DNA of 64,000 nucleotides from Agrypnia vestita (GCA_016648135.1 JADDOH010002637.1:1-64000), one strand, 5' to 3'; positions 34,498-48,589 are shown, counted from the stretch's first letter. The notes: generated from the letters alone by a model not told the origin. Numbers and translations are program-made.

Positions 34498-36104
34498 TAT
34501 ATGTAAAAAATATTTTAATAATTAGACACTTATAAAAAAATGTTTTCTGAGAAATGCTATTTGAGGAAATTTTGAAATCCAATTGACTTGGACAATACAA
34601 CAGTAATTTTACTGGACTGGACATCGGCATTATGTAATTTGAGATATTATTAAAATACCAATCCTTCACATTCATTAAATCATACCTTAAAACTTAAAAA
34701 AAACAATATCAACTTAAGTACATAAATGCACCTCTTAATAATTATAAACAATATACCATAGAATATAAATTACTTGTTTCAAGATCTCTTAGAAGAAATG
34801 CAATAAATTATAAACACATTTTTTCTTAACAATTTTTTAGTGTCCCGATTGTTTTAAAATGTACAGTATGTAAATGGATTTAAATTAACAAACAAAAATA
34901 TAAATATGGGATTTTTCTATGGGTGTTTATGCCCACGAGACATGGAAGATTAAACATTACTTAATCAAGGTCTCTAGAAAAAACATCCCAATAATAGTGA
35001 TAAAATAATGATTAATCCTGACAGGAGGTGTGTTACTTTAGTATTTCATTCTTCAGTAAAATAAGTACCACAATTAATTACGAAAAGTTATATTATTTTT
35101 TAATTAGAAATTGAAATGGCTCTTTCATAAGAGTGCCATAAATGCTTTCTTCCAATATCAACAACTTTCCATAATTTCTAGGTAAATCTATCAAAAATAT
35201 TTATATATAATGCTGTCCAGGTGGACGATACACTGATTTTTTTTTTGTAAATTTTATTATAAAGTACTGTTCCATGATCTTAAGAACTATCATTTTTCCA
35301 ATCTTACATTATTGTAGACGTTATTTTGACATTAAAATTCTTTTGATGAATGACAGCAGACGGCTTAGATTAAGATTTAAACGAGCCAGCTAAATGCACT
35401 TTTTTCTTCTAACAATTTTCACCATCATTCTTTCATCAGATATGTAAATCCTTAGGCACTGTTATCACTAATAAAAAATATTGAACTGAATGCTATACAC
35501 ATATCATTTCTAATCCATGCCTTAATATAGATTTTATATTCTCTTATAAACTTATAGCTTTTATAACATGATGTACATAATTGTGTAATCAATCAAAATT
35601 GTAATTTAAGAATGCTTTTCCTTTAATCTCAAACAGCTGTTAATATTTTATATTATATAAATATTAAATAAACGTTTTATTCATTTATTATTCCTCTTTG
35701 TACTTTGTCCACATGTATGTGTAATAAATTTCGGCCTTAATGGCGTTACAATTACCCACATTTTAGCATTACATTCATCTATACCTTGGCTCCGATAATT
35801 CAATTTCTCTAATAAACCAAATTTTCCTTACTACACGGAGTACAGATCATTACTACCTTATCAATAAGCTAACATTTTGTCTAAATGATTTATCTATTGA
35901 AAGGAAACCATCAAAGTCTTTTCGTTTCTTCTAAAATCATTTTAATGATCCAATCACATGATCATTGATATAATATAATAATTCCTAATAATGTTTAAAA
36001 TATAATATGTATGTTGAAATCGTATGACCTTTGAAGAATGAGGATATGCAGTTTCCAGTCACCAAGTCAGAAATTTAAAAATCTAATTAAGTAACCTTCA
36101 CTCC
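34498..36104. other. AT-rich intergenic DNA
   Basis: 1.6 kb with no supported gene or element. Confidence 0.6.
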
Positions 36105-37850
36105 GTTCCCCTCAGGACTAGGCAGAGAGGATAGAACGCCATATTTTTCTATCTTGGCACACCACTTTTGCTTTGGCTACATTCATACATCTTCTCATAC
36201 AATGTTCTACGATTATTGAGGCTTTTAACAGGGCCATCCTCCAATACTTGTAGTATCTGATCGTGCCAAGTCTTTCGCTGACGTCCTCTATTCCTATTGT
36301 CTTCAACACTCGCCCCATATATTTTCTTAACCATCCTTTCCTCGCTCATATGTTCTACATGACCAAACGATCTTAGCACTTTTCTTTATTCTATCTACCA
36401 TACTACAGCCAGCATTACATTCACTTCTAATTCGTTCACTCCTCGCTCTATCGACCAAAGATTTTCCACACAAGCGTTTTAGTGGCCGCATTTCCACCGC
36501 ATTCAGTCTATTTTCATTTCTTTTTCCAATTCCAGGCTTCACTTTCATACATCACAGTTGGCACTAGAACGCCATTATGTACCTCTAGTCTTTCTTCCTT
36601 TGAGAGATTCTTATTGGCCATAATTGCATTTAGAGCACCAATTTGTTTTGTTACCTGCAGTCACTCTTTTGAGATCATTCTCAGCTTTGCCGTTTCCACT
36701 AAACATAATTTCTAAATCCACAAACTCGTCCACTTGTTCTAAGCATTTGTTAACAATTACATCACACTTGGTCATTCTTTCGTCTCTCTCGAACAACATC
36801 ACTTTCGATTTCCTGACATTCGTCATAAGTTCACTCTGCATGCATACATCGGGCATCCTGGTTACCAGGCACTAGCTTCATTGTTAGCCACTAATACTTC
36901 ATCGTCTGCGTATACTAGGCAGGAAATGGTGAGTCCGTTCATTTTCGCTCCTGTTTCTAGTTCTTTCATACAATTGTCCATATAGAGATTGAAAAGCCAT
37001 GGTGACATTACGCATCCCTGTTTGACTCCTTTTGTAATACCAAACCATGATGTGAATGCTCCATTAATTCTCACGCAAGTACTACTTCCTTCCTACAGGG
37101 ATGCAATTGCTTGTATACCCTATGACAAAACCTTCCATAACTCTCGTCTTATCACTCTGTCATACGCTTTTTGGAGATCCATAAAGGTACAAAAAAGTTT
37201 TTGGTTCTTTGCCAGAAACTTTTCAGCCATCTGACGCACTGAGACAATCTGGTCCATGCATCCTCTTCCGCTCATGAACGCTCCTTTTACATCCCACACC
37301 TTTTCTTTAGTTGTCATCCTCGCTCTTTTTATCAAAATTCTCGCATACAGCTTGCCAACAGAGCTCAATAGGCTGATGGCCCGATAGCTCGCGCAGTCCA
37401 TTCGCGACCCTTTTCCTTTGTATAGAGGCATGATAACAGCTCTTTTCCAATCCCTTGGTGTGTGGCTGTTCTCTAAACATTGCTGAAGAGTCTATGAAGC
37501 CATGTGAGAATTACTGGACCACCATCATTATTGTACTCGGCAGCAACATTGTCATAACCTACAGCCTTGCCATTCTTCATGCGCTTCAATGCCCAATTGC
37601 ACACTGCCTTCACCATTTACAAATCCATTGGACGCCTCAAAGGAATCCTCACATTTCTGTTGCTCTCATACATTTCTTCAAAAAATTCCTTCCATATATT
37701 TTTTATTTCACTTTAATTTGTAAGCATCTTTCCACCATTCCTCTTCCTTGCCATTCCATTCACATCTCAACGGATTTCCTTTCAAATTTTTCCCTGACGT
37801 CCAAAACTCATCATTCACCTCGTCTTTATCTGAGTTTATAGGGGCCATAA
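36105..37850 (-). mobile_element. RTE-like LINE fragment with RT domain
   Basis: Read on the - strand from about 37850: SHTPRDWKRAVIMPLYKGKG, SYRAISLLSSVGKLYARIL, a palm block ending FMDLQKAYDRV, then KGVKQGCVMSPWLFNLYMDN and CLVYADDEVLVA (the YADD catalytic motif), then the C-terminal region to MLRSFGHVEHMSEERMVKKI. At least four frame changes make it inactive. The endonuclease part is absent (5' truncated). Related 3' pieces are at 26955-27672, 50342-50640 and about 58600. Confidence 0.88.
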
Positions 37851-39629
37851 CCTACAATAAGAAATACCCCAGTGATCACAAAGAAAGGTCAAATTTATAA
37901 TAAAACTTCTTATTTTATTATAAATTTGTGAGAAAGGTAATGTGGAAATTTAAGAAAAAAAATGTTAAGTTTACAGTTCTGTCCTCTTCAATTGCATGTA
38001 GGTAATTATATATTTTCTACATCCCGCACTCAATAATCTTCTAAAAATTATAAACTCTCCATATGAGTGATTTCAATTATGTAGTGTAAAAATGCATTTC
38101 TCTTGACATGTTGCTATACGCATTGTAAATTATTTTTATTTAGTGATACATACATTCTAGTGTCAATTGTTGACAGTAATATCAACAAATTTCGAACTTG
38201 AGATTCCTCAGTTGTTTTTCATAGAAAGTGAGTACTGCCTTCTCCAAGGACACTAAACACAATTTTACAAATATCTAAACGAATAGTAAAATACACAAAA
38301 ATAAAAAAAACACATGTGAAGTGATTTGCTTGAGTATATGGCAAATAATAATCAAGAGTTTTACGTGTCGACTTCCTTTGGATTTTCTGAAAAAATTCAA
38401 ACAAGTTATATTTAATTAAAAGATTTATATTTTTTACTAAAATAATACTACATGGATATTTTAAAAATAACGAGAAGTCACAGACAAAGGTGACTTGTGC
38501 CATGAAAATAGGACTTATGCTGGGAGAATTAAACGTGTGGACCATTAGTATCTTACCAACTTACAATACCGCTTACAAAAAATATTTTCAATAAAATCCA
38601 AATTTTTGGGATAATATCCTTTTTCTGAACCATTGAAGGACTATAAGCACAAGCTTATCATAATGATTAAAATAAATACTGACAGTTAAAACCGTTCTTT
38701 TAACCGGTTATACAATAACCATTGTTTGAAATTTGTATCCGATTGTATTGTTGATCAGTATACACTTAACAATAGTTAGATCTAAGCTACCAATCATTGA
38801 TACAATCAGGTGAAAATCTAAAATAACGGTTATTGAGTGATCGGTTAAAATGACAGTTTTGACTATCACTAAAAACAAATTTTAAAATCTAATGGATAAA
38901 ATAATTGATCTATGCTTCCAAAGATGTGTAGGCAAAACAATTAAATATTGTATTGAACATTTTATAACTTCCGAATGTAGCAATGTACAGATTTTATGCG
39001 TAATATATGTAAATTTCATTCAAACTATTTTATACTTTAGAAGATACGATTTCATGATAATAAGAAGATAACTTTGTATCATCTGCAGTTTCCTCATTTG
39101 GTCCGTTGTGATTAATAAGCAAAGGTAATCAATTTCAATTGAAAAAGGCTATCGAGAAAGAAACTACACGAGAATTTTCATTTCCAGCAATATTTGAATG
39201 TTTAAGCAGTACAAACCTTGCACAGAGGTCCTCGTCTCGGAAAATCAGAAAATAAGTTTTATTTTTCATAGCTTGGCTAACTTGAATCATGTATTCAATG
39301 TCTACATTTCTCATTTATAATTTAAAAAGTATTTTCCTAAAACAGTTTTATGAACAGAAAAGTATAATTAGCATTATGTAAGTACCAATTACACATATAT
39401 ACAAAAATACAATACATACAAACAAATCATGCATAAATCTGTACATTACAAGTACATATTATGAGGGGTATAAAAGCAAAGATACCAATATCCCATTGAG
39501 ATGAAAAGAAAACCTGGCACCACTCAATGAAATTTGCCTGGAATCTATAAAATCTACATCTTATTGGAAATAAGTTTTTTTTAGTTCTCCTCAGTTTTCC
39601 TTTTATTTACGGCTATAAATAAATATGTA
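37851..39629. other. AT-rich intergenic DNA
   Basis: 1.8 kb with no supported gene. A short antisense ORF (38545-38219) has no recognised features. Confidence 0.6.
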
Positions 39630-41456
39630 GGGTTAAGGGGCCAGCTTTGGCCACTTTTAGATATTTTTTGCCAACTGTGCATCACTACCAACTCAAAAAT
39701 AGTCAGAATCGATTTTTTCAAATTTTCCCCTACAGCACATTAATTACTTTTTTAAAAATGTAGAAAACTAGCATATAAAATTTAATATAATTTAAAATAG
39801 AAACTTGAAAAAAAATCAATCTTGAAATGTGTGCAAATGTGCCAGTTCTGGCCACTTTTATCTAGTTTTGGCCATGTCATTGTGCCAGTTCTGGCCACTT
39901 CAGTTGAATAAAAATAAAACAAGATAGGTAAGTAACTCTACGAAAATTATGAGTTTTATTATAATTATGATTTTGTCATTCCTGTAGCTAAAAAATGAGG
40001 TAACTTTTAATGCCACACTATACCCGGACAGATCAATTTGAAAAGATAAGAAAGAATTTTCTGCTTGTAGTTTTCTGGGGTATTCTGCTGTGTGTACTGT
40101 GTGCTGACCTCTCTGGCCGACGTTACGGATCTCAGATCGAAACGTTAGTCAGAGAGGTCAGATATACATGGCAGAATATCTCAAAAAACTACACACAGAA
40201 GATTCTGAATGGCCATGAAAACCTGAGAACATTTTTAGAAAGAATTTCATCTGCTGGTCCCTTTTTTGGAAGCAGGTAAAGGCATTATCATTTTACTACA
40301 ATTTTCTACAACAAATGCCAGATTAGGTATTTGTGGCTTAACAAATGTATTAGGTACTCTTCTTTCCTTAACCTATATTATTTTTTTCCGGAGATAATTT
40401 ATTTCACAACCGTTAGTTATTATTGTCTTCCAACACAACAGGGTACAATATTTTTACTACTTTTGAATTTTGCTAATGCATAGTCTCCTTCTTTTAGACT
40501 TCTTTCTAATTCTTCATTTCCTGAAGATCTTGATTTGATAAATCCATCTACTGTACCTCATTTGTTGAGTTTTTTTTAATGTTCTTAGGTTTTCACAGCC
40601 GCTCAGAATCTTCTGGGATATTATGCCGTGTTTTAACAACCTTTTTGGACGACATTTCGGATCCCATTGCAGGGTCTATCATCGGGGCTGATGTGTTGTG
40701 AGTGTTGGTGTTGTGGTCTCACACAAACTTTTTTCTTTTGTTCAAACTGCCAGCTTTTTTCTTCATCTATCTTTTCTTAATTGTTTTTCTCTTCCTTGTC
40801 TTCCATTTCTGCTTTCCAACTGCCATTATAGAACTTAACAGAAGAAATATACTCTCTTTTACGCATAGTATTACTATTTTTTTCTTTGGCCAGACCACAC
40901 TGTTATACTAAATATATAAGCCTTGGCGGTTATAATAATAATAATTTGTGAAGAAGAGCCAATAGAAATATAGTTATGAGGCATAAATTGTCAGATGATT
41001 TTGCCTGAGTGGAAAATTCATTCTGAACATCATTTGTTGAAGGTGCAAATGAATTTATATTTGGAATGGGTCTTCTTGAACTGTTACTTTGTGCAGAACA
41101 TTACTTATTGGATCCACTGTTGTAGTTGAATTTAAATCAATGGTTGATGCATCAATGGACAACTGAATCTCATTGAGGATACCTACTTTTTGAGAAAGTG
41201 TGTTAGAATAATTCAACTCATTCGATGATTGTACTCTTCGTAACTGCTGAACTGAATTATCATCTTTAAAACAACAGTACAACTAGTCTAATCCAAGAAG
41301 TTCAACCAATACCGAAAATGGCGGTACAGCTGTTATTTATCAAAACAAAACACAGTTTAAAGAATTGATCGGCATAGATAAAATAACAAATATATTTTCA
41401 TTGTCTTATTTATACACCTTTGAATGTGCAAGTGGCCAAAACCGGCCCATCAACCC
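39630..41456. mobile_element. 1.8-kb TIR element (GGGTTAAGGGGCC ends)
   Basis: GGGTTAAGGGGCCAGCTTTG at 39630 is matched by an inverted copy at 41456-41430 with several mismatches. TA lies at both outer edges (39628-39629, 41457-41458). The CCAGTTCTGGCCACTT motif is repeated near 39840-39900. Inside are two inverted pairs (40104-40161; 40193-40243 against 40577-40633) and no transposase that I can recognise. It is probably a non-autonomous DNA transposon, possibly with nested insertions. Confidence 0.65.
40104..40161. repeat. 12-bp perfect inverted repeat (hairpin)
   Basis: CTGACCTCTCTG at 40104-40115 pairs perfectly with CAGAGAGGTCAG at 40150-40161 across a 34-base loop that contains GATCGAAACGTTAGTC-type sequence seen in many insect repeats. 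Confidence 0.75.
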
Positions 41457-42311
41457 TATTTAACTTTTAAATATGGATATGTTTGTTTGCTACGGATATG
41501 CTGTGTTTGTTACCAAATAGTGGATATTGCTGATTTGCTATTTACATAATTGGATATTGTTCTCTTTACTATAATTTTTTTCAGTCTAAAATCAAGATCA
41601 TATCTCACTTTAGTATGAAATGGCCGTTTTGTCACATGACATATCCTTGGGGCTTGATTGGTTGAAGTGTATATTGCTGCCTCTGCTTTTTACACTATGA
41701 GTCTTTGCATATAGTAGTGATTTGGAAACGTGATTTTGGATGGGATATATGTAGTATATATTTTTATATTTCCTATAAAATCTCAAATTCACTCATTCTA
41801 AATAAGCAATCCTCGGTGACTGCATTAAAAACATATTTTACATTTTTTTTGGATATTGCTGCTTTTATACCCCTCCTATGTAGTAGATTCGTCCATGTCG
41901 ATAATGAAATTTTCAGGAGAGCCAATTTAAAATAAAGATTCAGAATTTGAAAAGTGATATAGAAATGGCTCCTGAAGATCATTTTCAACATGTCTACTTT
42001 TGAAATGATATATTTCTTTACATAGTAAAAATATTCTACTACTATTACTACATATTTATATTACAAACACTATAATCTACAAATAAAATAACACTAAGCA
42101 CTAACACAGAGTAAGTGGTTTTAGGAAACACAGTGTGTGAATAGCAGTTAGTGTAGGTAGGACACAGGTACAACTTAGCAAGCAAGCAGAAATGTACTAA
42201 ACTACAGAAAATATACTACAAAGACATGGTATTAGTGAACAAAAGTATAAGCATATATTCTAAGTAAAATGAGATGCATAATCTCCACTTCCTATCTACA
42301 TATATACATTT

Positions 42312-42724
42312 GAAGGCGTCCCTATAAAATGGGTCTATACGCAAAACCAAAATTTTACAGGAGAGAGGGAAAACACCTTGTGAAATAAACAACCAGAATC
42401 TCCGATTTTTTTATTTTCTAAAATTCACATGCCTTTTATTTATGTTTTCTTTGTTTTTCCATGTATTAAGCAATCTCTGTGACATCTTGGAACTATTGGC
42501 ATCCGTCATATTAATTTGTTACTACCATATGAATATAGAAGAATATAGACTCTTTTTCCACATTAACTTTGTAACTTTTGAGGTTGAATTTCGACAAGAT
42601 TGAGTTGAAATCATGGAAAATAAATACCGCACATGGTGAATACTGTTATATAAATCATTTTAAAATAATAAAATCACTTTTGGACCTGATGTACTATATA
42701 GAATTTTTTTATAGGGACGCCTTC
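42312..42724. mobile_element. 413-bp MITE (GAAGGCGTCCCTATAAAA ends)
   Basis: GAAGGCGTCCCTATAAAA at the left end is matched exactly, inverted, at the right end (TTTTATAGGGACGCCTTC, 42707-42724). ATTT flanks both sides, so a short target duplication is possible. Non-coding. The superfamily is not clear. Confidence 0.82.
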
Positions 42725-43608
42725 ATTTATCTGTCACCATATACATAATTGAATTTTTTATTGAAAAATAACTTTTATAGACAATATTAAATTAGCTTAA
42801 TACGAAATTCAAGTGAAGTGAAAAAAAAATTCAAATTATGCGGAACCTCACTAATTTCAAATTCAAGGACACAAAAAAAATTGCAATGCTATTGCGAAAT
42901 TCGATAAAAATCATAAAACTTACGAAAAAAGTATTAATTTTATTAAGAACATTCGTATTTTTGCATATTTCAAAAAATCATTTTGAAAACGCAATATTTA
43001 TTATGCTAATGCGAAGATTGTGAAATTTATATATCCTTATTGTATACCCGAATTATAAGAATATATAAGAATTACTCGATATTAACATATTTGCCGTTCT
43101 CACTTATGAAATAAATCAAATTATTTTTATCCAAATGGATAAAAATAATTTGAATAATGAAGAAATCTTCATGTTTGGATGGCCGTAATCGAAAATGTTT
43201 ACAGTTATATTTCAATGTATGGAAAGCTTCTTTAATCTTAACTCGATTCCGCCTTTTTTCCGACTCAGCCCAACACACAGTACATACCAACATACAGCAC
43301 AGTTATTAGAAATACAATCCTCCTTAAATGCGTGAAATAATAACATAACTTATGGCGCGAAGGTCTAAAAATTATTTCCAATTACAAATTATCCGGTTTT
43401 TCGATTTATCGGCGTTAATCAATTATGAAATTAACATTTTGGGACTTGTGTACTCAAATACCTGAAACACACGTAGTACTCTACCTACTCTACCCAAATG
43501 AACAGTTTTTGAACATTCAAAAATTATTCATTAATATAGATTGTGCAACCCTTTTGTATAATGTCACAGTAATACGATTTCTGATTAGTTTTTTAAGTAC
43601 ATATATAC

Positions 43609-43838
43609 CAGGGGCGTGCAGTGAAAACAAGAAGCATGACTTTTTCCTAAGCATATATTTTGAAAAGAAACCGAAATAAGACATATATCTCGAAATATTC
43701 CTATCACAATAATTGACATCAATTATTTAGATTTTAACATTTTATAATATTCTGCCGGATAAATGTTTAATTTTGATTTTTTTCCAAATATGTGATTAAA
43801 TGAAGTAACGCTTCTTGTTCTCTCACTGCACGCCCCCG
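43609..43838. mobile_element. hAT-type MITE, family A copy 1
   Basis: Ends CAGGGGCGTGCAGTGAAAAC and an inverted counterpart (TGCACGCCCCCG). Flanking octamers ATATATAC and GTACATAC agree at 6 of 8 positions. 230 bp, non-coding. Same family as 56220-56437 but inserted in the opposite orientation. Confidence 0.85.
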
Positions 43839-44939
43839 GTACATACATAATATAGCTGTGAGAATTTTGTTTACATTCATGTTAGATAATTTTTAACAGT
43901 TTGCAATTAAGCAAAATTAATGTTCTAGATTAGTTCAAAAGTAATAACAATTAAGTTATTTCAATAATTCAATAAGTTATATAATCACAAATTGATTAGA
44001 AGTGGAGTGGGCTTTAAGAAGAAGGAAGATTTAAAAATAATTTACAAAAATGAGCCAAGGCATTTTAAGCAAATGTTACGGCTCATCCACTTATTTATTG
44101 GTTATTATAGATAATACTATAACATTAATAGGAGGCCAGAGAAGAAGTGAAAGAAATGTATTAATAAGATAAAATAGAAAAATTGTTTTTATAAATACTG
44201 ATAAAATTATGTTATTACTAAACTATTGCTAGTTAACCAGAGAAATCCCCGTCTTCATAATCTTCATAAAGAAGTTCTTAAAAATTGGTTAAAAAAGGTG
44301 GATTGATTATATAATTTATTATATTTACTCAAATCATTATATTTTGATAACCATAATAAAATGATTATTAAGATAATTTGGTAACTAAACTAAAAATTTT
44401 AATATCTTTTTAAAAATTTGTCTTCATAATAATAAAATTCATCAAAAAAATATTTCAAAATAAATGCCTTTATGTAAGTAGAACTGATTTGAGAGTTTTA
44501 TAACAACACAAATCGTTATATGAAGCATAAATATTTTATCTAGGTATTCAAAATGCATAAAAGATCTATCTTGAAATCTATCTCTAACACGAAAAGTGTT
44601 TTAAAAAGATAAGTAAATTTTAGTGCAAATCTATCGGAAGTATTTTTAATTTTAATTAATTAAAATACGACAGTTCTGTTTTGTTATATGAAAAACATTG
44701 TTTTAAATTTATATAAAGTAAATACAGATAACCTATTCTATTTTCACAACATGTAACTGACCTACAAACTAAATAGTAACTAAAAGCGAATTAGTTCATA
44801 TCAGTATTCCCTTCGCAACAGGAAAATCTCAAATGCTTGCATTTTTTGCTAACTAAGTTAGCGTGCTTTATCACAAATAAGTCATTCGGTATTATTAAAA
44901 AATAATTCTAAGTAGTATCACAGGAAAAGAACAAAGCTG

Positions 44940-45334
44940 TCAATCCACTAACGGAATACTCTGATAGTTCGGTCTGTGTTCTTTACGAGCTTGCAAGAAC
45001 TCCTTGGTGCAAGGAAATTGGCGTGCAGATAAAGGCCATACGGGATTGTTATCTATAAAGTTGCTACTGGTAGGACATGAGTAGTAAGTTGACGGTGAGT
45101 TATGGGAGAGGAATAGGTCCTGGTGATTCACAGATGAAGATAGTAAAGGAATGTGCTGGTACAGAAAGCTGTCAGATTGTGGAGGCAAATTACTTCGTGC
45201 ATTTGCAATATTTGGTGTTAAATGGTTATACGGTGTGCTGTTATACTTCCAAGGTAATCTACCTGATGTCACGGCTGTCAAAGCTTCACTTTCAGCATGG
45301 TTTGAAAATCCATTTTTCTCAGCAGGATTTATAT
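44940..45334 (-). CDS. SLC16-family transporter, last coding exon
   Basis: On the - strand an acceptor (gtaatttcag) ends at 45335. The exon reads D|INPAEKNGFSNHAESEALTA and runs 131 codons to the stop at 44940. Its phase (G|AT) agrees with the upstream exon's donor. The peptide is hydrophilic, rich in Ser, Pro, Asn and Tyr, and ends QSIPLVD. That is typical of the long cytoplasmic C-terminal tail of monocarboxylate transporters, which is poorly conserved. Membership of the gene rests on splice compatibility and order. Confidence 0.7.
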
Positions 45335-46093
45335 CTGAAATTACATAATAAGCAAAATTTTAATACAAATACATACATGACTAGCCTGTAGTCTGTTTCA
45401 AGGACTGTTTAAGATTGTATGATCATTTATTATTTATTTTTAAGATATTCGTTACACCATAACATTATTTATCATACAATAAAATATGTAACTGCCCAAC
45501 CCGGCAGGCTTGTTTTAGGGCATGTTACATATTTCATTTGGCAACACAAAATTTCACTGTAGGTTAGTGTTTGCATTTTCATTATGCTAGAAGGATCAGT
45601 GAATGAGAAATGTTAAAAAATCATTCTTGAAGGTGTTTCGCCAACAACTGAGAGTTTGAATAAAAAAATGGATGATATTTATGGATGATTTTGCATTTTT
45701 TCCATTGTACCGCTCTGTGAGTTAATTTTAATGATTTATGGGAATGACAAATTTCAACCACAGGTGGCGGTAGTAAAAATGTGAAACAAGGTGTGCAAAT
45801 TAAACAATAGAAAAAGATAGGTCATAGCCCTATGAGCACCCGAAAAGACTGATACCTACTTTCACATATAAAAAATAGATATGTCTCTATGAGACATCTG
45901 TAATACATATATATTGATTCTTATTTAACATGAATTATTATATATCAAAAATTTCTGACACTAAAAGCCCAAGAAGTAACATAAAAAAGTAAAATAAAGA
46001 TATGGAACGGACCTATAACCCCACTAAATTGCACAAGTTCTGAAGAGATAGAATTAGTACATTTATTCATAACTTGTAGAATTCATTACTTAC
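45335..46093 (-). other. Transporter intron
   Basis: A 759-bp AT-rich intron with gtaagt donor and ttcag acceptor on the - strand, phase 1. No gene or clear mobile element is visible in it. Confidence 0.7.
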
Positions 46094-47218
46094 CATTTTT
46101 CCAAGCATTTGAAGTTAGAGAATGACCGTTGATTGCGGGCTTGACTTCTCCTCCTACCGGATCCTTAACACATGTCAAGAAGAACATTATAGAAGCTCCA
46201 ACCAGCGGAGGTATTCCAGACAACAAAAATGGCAAAGTGTATGATTGAGTGTGGTCATATATCAGCCCTGCAATGGGTGGACCTATTGTAAGAGGTACGG
46301 AGCAGAGTCCTAGTAAGAAACCGATGCCCTGAGTTCCTCCTTTCTGTCCACATAAATCAAATGCAATTGGTCCTAGTAGTGAAATAAAGCATCCATCGAA
46401 GAGTCCCATTCCCAGAGCGATGACCAGAACCATTACGTAAGTACTAGCAAAGGGCAAACACATGGAAAGAACTCCGATGCTGTAGAATGCTATCTGCTGT
46501 AAGAATATTCTGTTCACTTTGGGGTGATCTGCTAGGAATCCGAATATCAGCCTTCCCAGACCAGAAGTTATCCCAATACACATGATGGGCACATTGCTTT
46601 TGGAACCAAACGTGACTTCCACGAATGATGCCATGTGTACGTAGGGTATAAAGTATCCGAACAAAGCTGATGGGATTGCTATCACCCATATAACGTATCT
46701 TCTTTTTTTCCAATTTTCTAAATGGATAACTGACTTTAAAGTTGCGAGTGCACTTTGCTTTTCTGGATTTCTTTCCACTTTTAGTTTAGGTGCAGATATT
46801 GGTTTAAACAGAAGTGCACAGAGCATAACAAATGATGACATCAAAGCTAAGACTCTTAATGTCACTTCTAGACCAGATGTAGAAATGAAGTGCTCCAGAA
46901 TGAGAGGCATGATGACTGTGAAGACGGAGCTGCCAGATGTTACTACGCCGTTGACCAATCCGAGATAGCGACTGAAGTAGTGCCCGAGGATAGCGAGCGA
47001 GGGGGTATATGCCAGTGCAGCGCCCAGGCCGTACATGAACCCGTAGGTGAAGAAGAGAGCGGGCACCGAATCGCAGAGAAAGGAGGAGAGTAGCATGCCC
47101 CCGGTCGCCAGGGCGCCCCCAATCAGAGTGGTGAGGCGGAGCCCCATTTTGTCAGTCAGTACACCCGCCACGGGAGACAGCAGGAACATGGTACCGATGG
47201 ACAAAGATCCCACCAGAG
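46094..47218 (-). CDS. SLC16-family transporter (MCT10/karmoisin-like), core exon
   Basis: A 1,125-nt exon encodes most of a 12-helix major-facilitator protein of the monocarboxylate transporter family, a plasma-membrane carrier. It opens after an acceptor (aattttcag) with ALVGSLSIGTMFLLSP. It contains DKMGLR, the loop motif between helices 2 and 3; GHYFSRYLGLVNGVVTSGSS; WVIAIPSALFGYFIPYVH; CIGITSGLGRLIFG; and IGPPIAGLIYD. These blocks fit SLC16A10 (aromatic amino acid/thyroid hormone transporter) and insect karmoisin best. The family split is inferred and the substrate is not shown. It ends at G|gtaagt (46094). About 11 membrane helices are present; helix 1 with the usual DGGWGW motif must be in an upstream exon that I could not find up to 64000. 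Confidence 0.88.
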
Positions 47219-48589
47219 CTGAAAATTAATTTAATATTAAAATTTTATCACTATGTTACTTGAATACTATAAGGAGCAAGTTAATTATTAATTTATTTAC
47301 AACCTGTTTGATAATTATGTTATTATGCATAGTACATTTTTAATTTACTTTATTAAATCAAATCATGTCATACAGAGTTATAACAATGCATGATTGGTTG
47401 CCGACTGAATAAGGCAGGTTCCTGTATACCGGCAGCTTCAAATAATATATTTAATTGTTGATAGAAAATTAGGGTTAGACAGGAAAAATTAAAATGTAAA
47501 GTATAAAAAATAAATAATACATATCGACTGTCCCTGCATATACTGTCTAATCTACAAAAATTCTTTTTCCGTTTTGCTATCTTAAATCATCAAATTTACT
47601 AAGTATATATTTTTGGACAAAATAAAAAAAAAATATTTTCAATTGAAAAAAAGCACTTTTTTTAAAAATATTATCCAAAAATATAGGGTAAATCGTATGG
47701 TTTAAGATATGAACTGAAAAATCAATTTTTGCAAGTTCGACAGTATACGTAGGGACCATTGATATGTTTGATTTTAGGTTTCCACAAGCACTAGTGCGTA
47801 GAACCCGTGTGTATTCTGAATTAGATTACGTGTTTTGTGGACGGTGTTCTTGAATAAACAAATAGGTAGGTCGACATTTCCATATGGTAACACGTTTCAT
47901 TGTCAAGTCCCTCATGCACAAGTAAGGTAACACTGTAACTTTTTGGGCAAAGCCTTGACAATGGCATATGTGTCCGTGCTGAAACATTAGCCTAAGCTTC
48001 CTCAACGGAATCCTTAAAAAAATATGTGATCCAATCCAGAAGAGAAACAATTTTAATATAGTACATATATAAATTTACATATATCTACATATACATATAT
48101 GAAGAATTATTTTCTAAACCTCATATTGTAGTCTTGAGAAAGACTGTTATTATACACCAAATGTTTCGGACAGATAGCACTGTCCATTGTCAAAGGGATT
48201 TTCGCCTTATATTTCGAGTTCTGTTTTGAATTGGTGGCGGGCACACCTTATCCTTAATTCATCACGTACACGGGAGATTGTGTGCCCTTCCGTAATTTAT
48301 TTTTAATTTATATTACATTTATACTACATATGTATGCATGGTCACCTACTTGTTATCAATAAAATTATATTTTTTCATTATATTTCAATTGTATTTAATT
48401 ATAAACACTACATATGTGTTTATAATAAAATACAATTGTGTTTATGAAAAAAAACACTAGCTGATGTTTTCCACTCCTAGTGTGCACTCTGCGAAAACAC
48501 CTAATTCTTCCAAGCACTCTCAACTATCATAGTATAAAAAGTTAATTTCATTTCTTGCATGCCACCTAGTGAATAAGTAATAGTAAATA
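47219..48589. other. Transporter upstream intron or flank
   Basis: 1.4 kb, AT-rich. The splice acceptor of the core exon is at its left edge. A segment near 48165 (ATGTTTCGGACAGATAGCAC, TGTCCATTGTC) resembles the interior of the MITE at 49137-49332. No coding exon for transporter helix 1 was found. Confidence 0.55.

Larger units (their letters stand above)
41457..44939. other. AT-rich intergenic DNA with two MITEs
   Basis: 3.5 kb without genes. Contains MITEs at 42312-42724 and 43609-43838. The stretch from 43840 to 44939 is very AT-rich with nothing recognised. Confidence 0.65.

Noticed and set aside
46890..47229. Sense-strand ORFs over the transporter exon
   Set aside because: They are shadows of the - strand gene.
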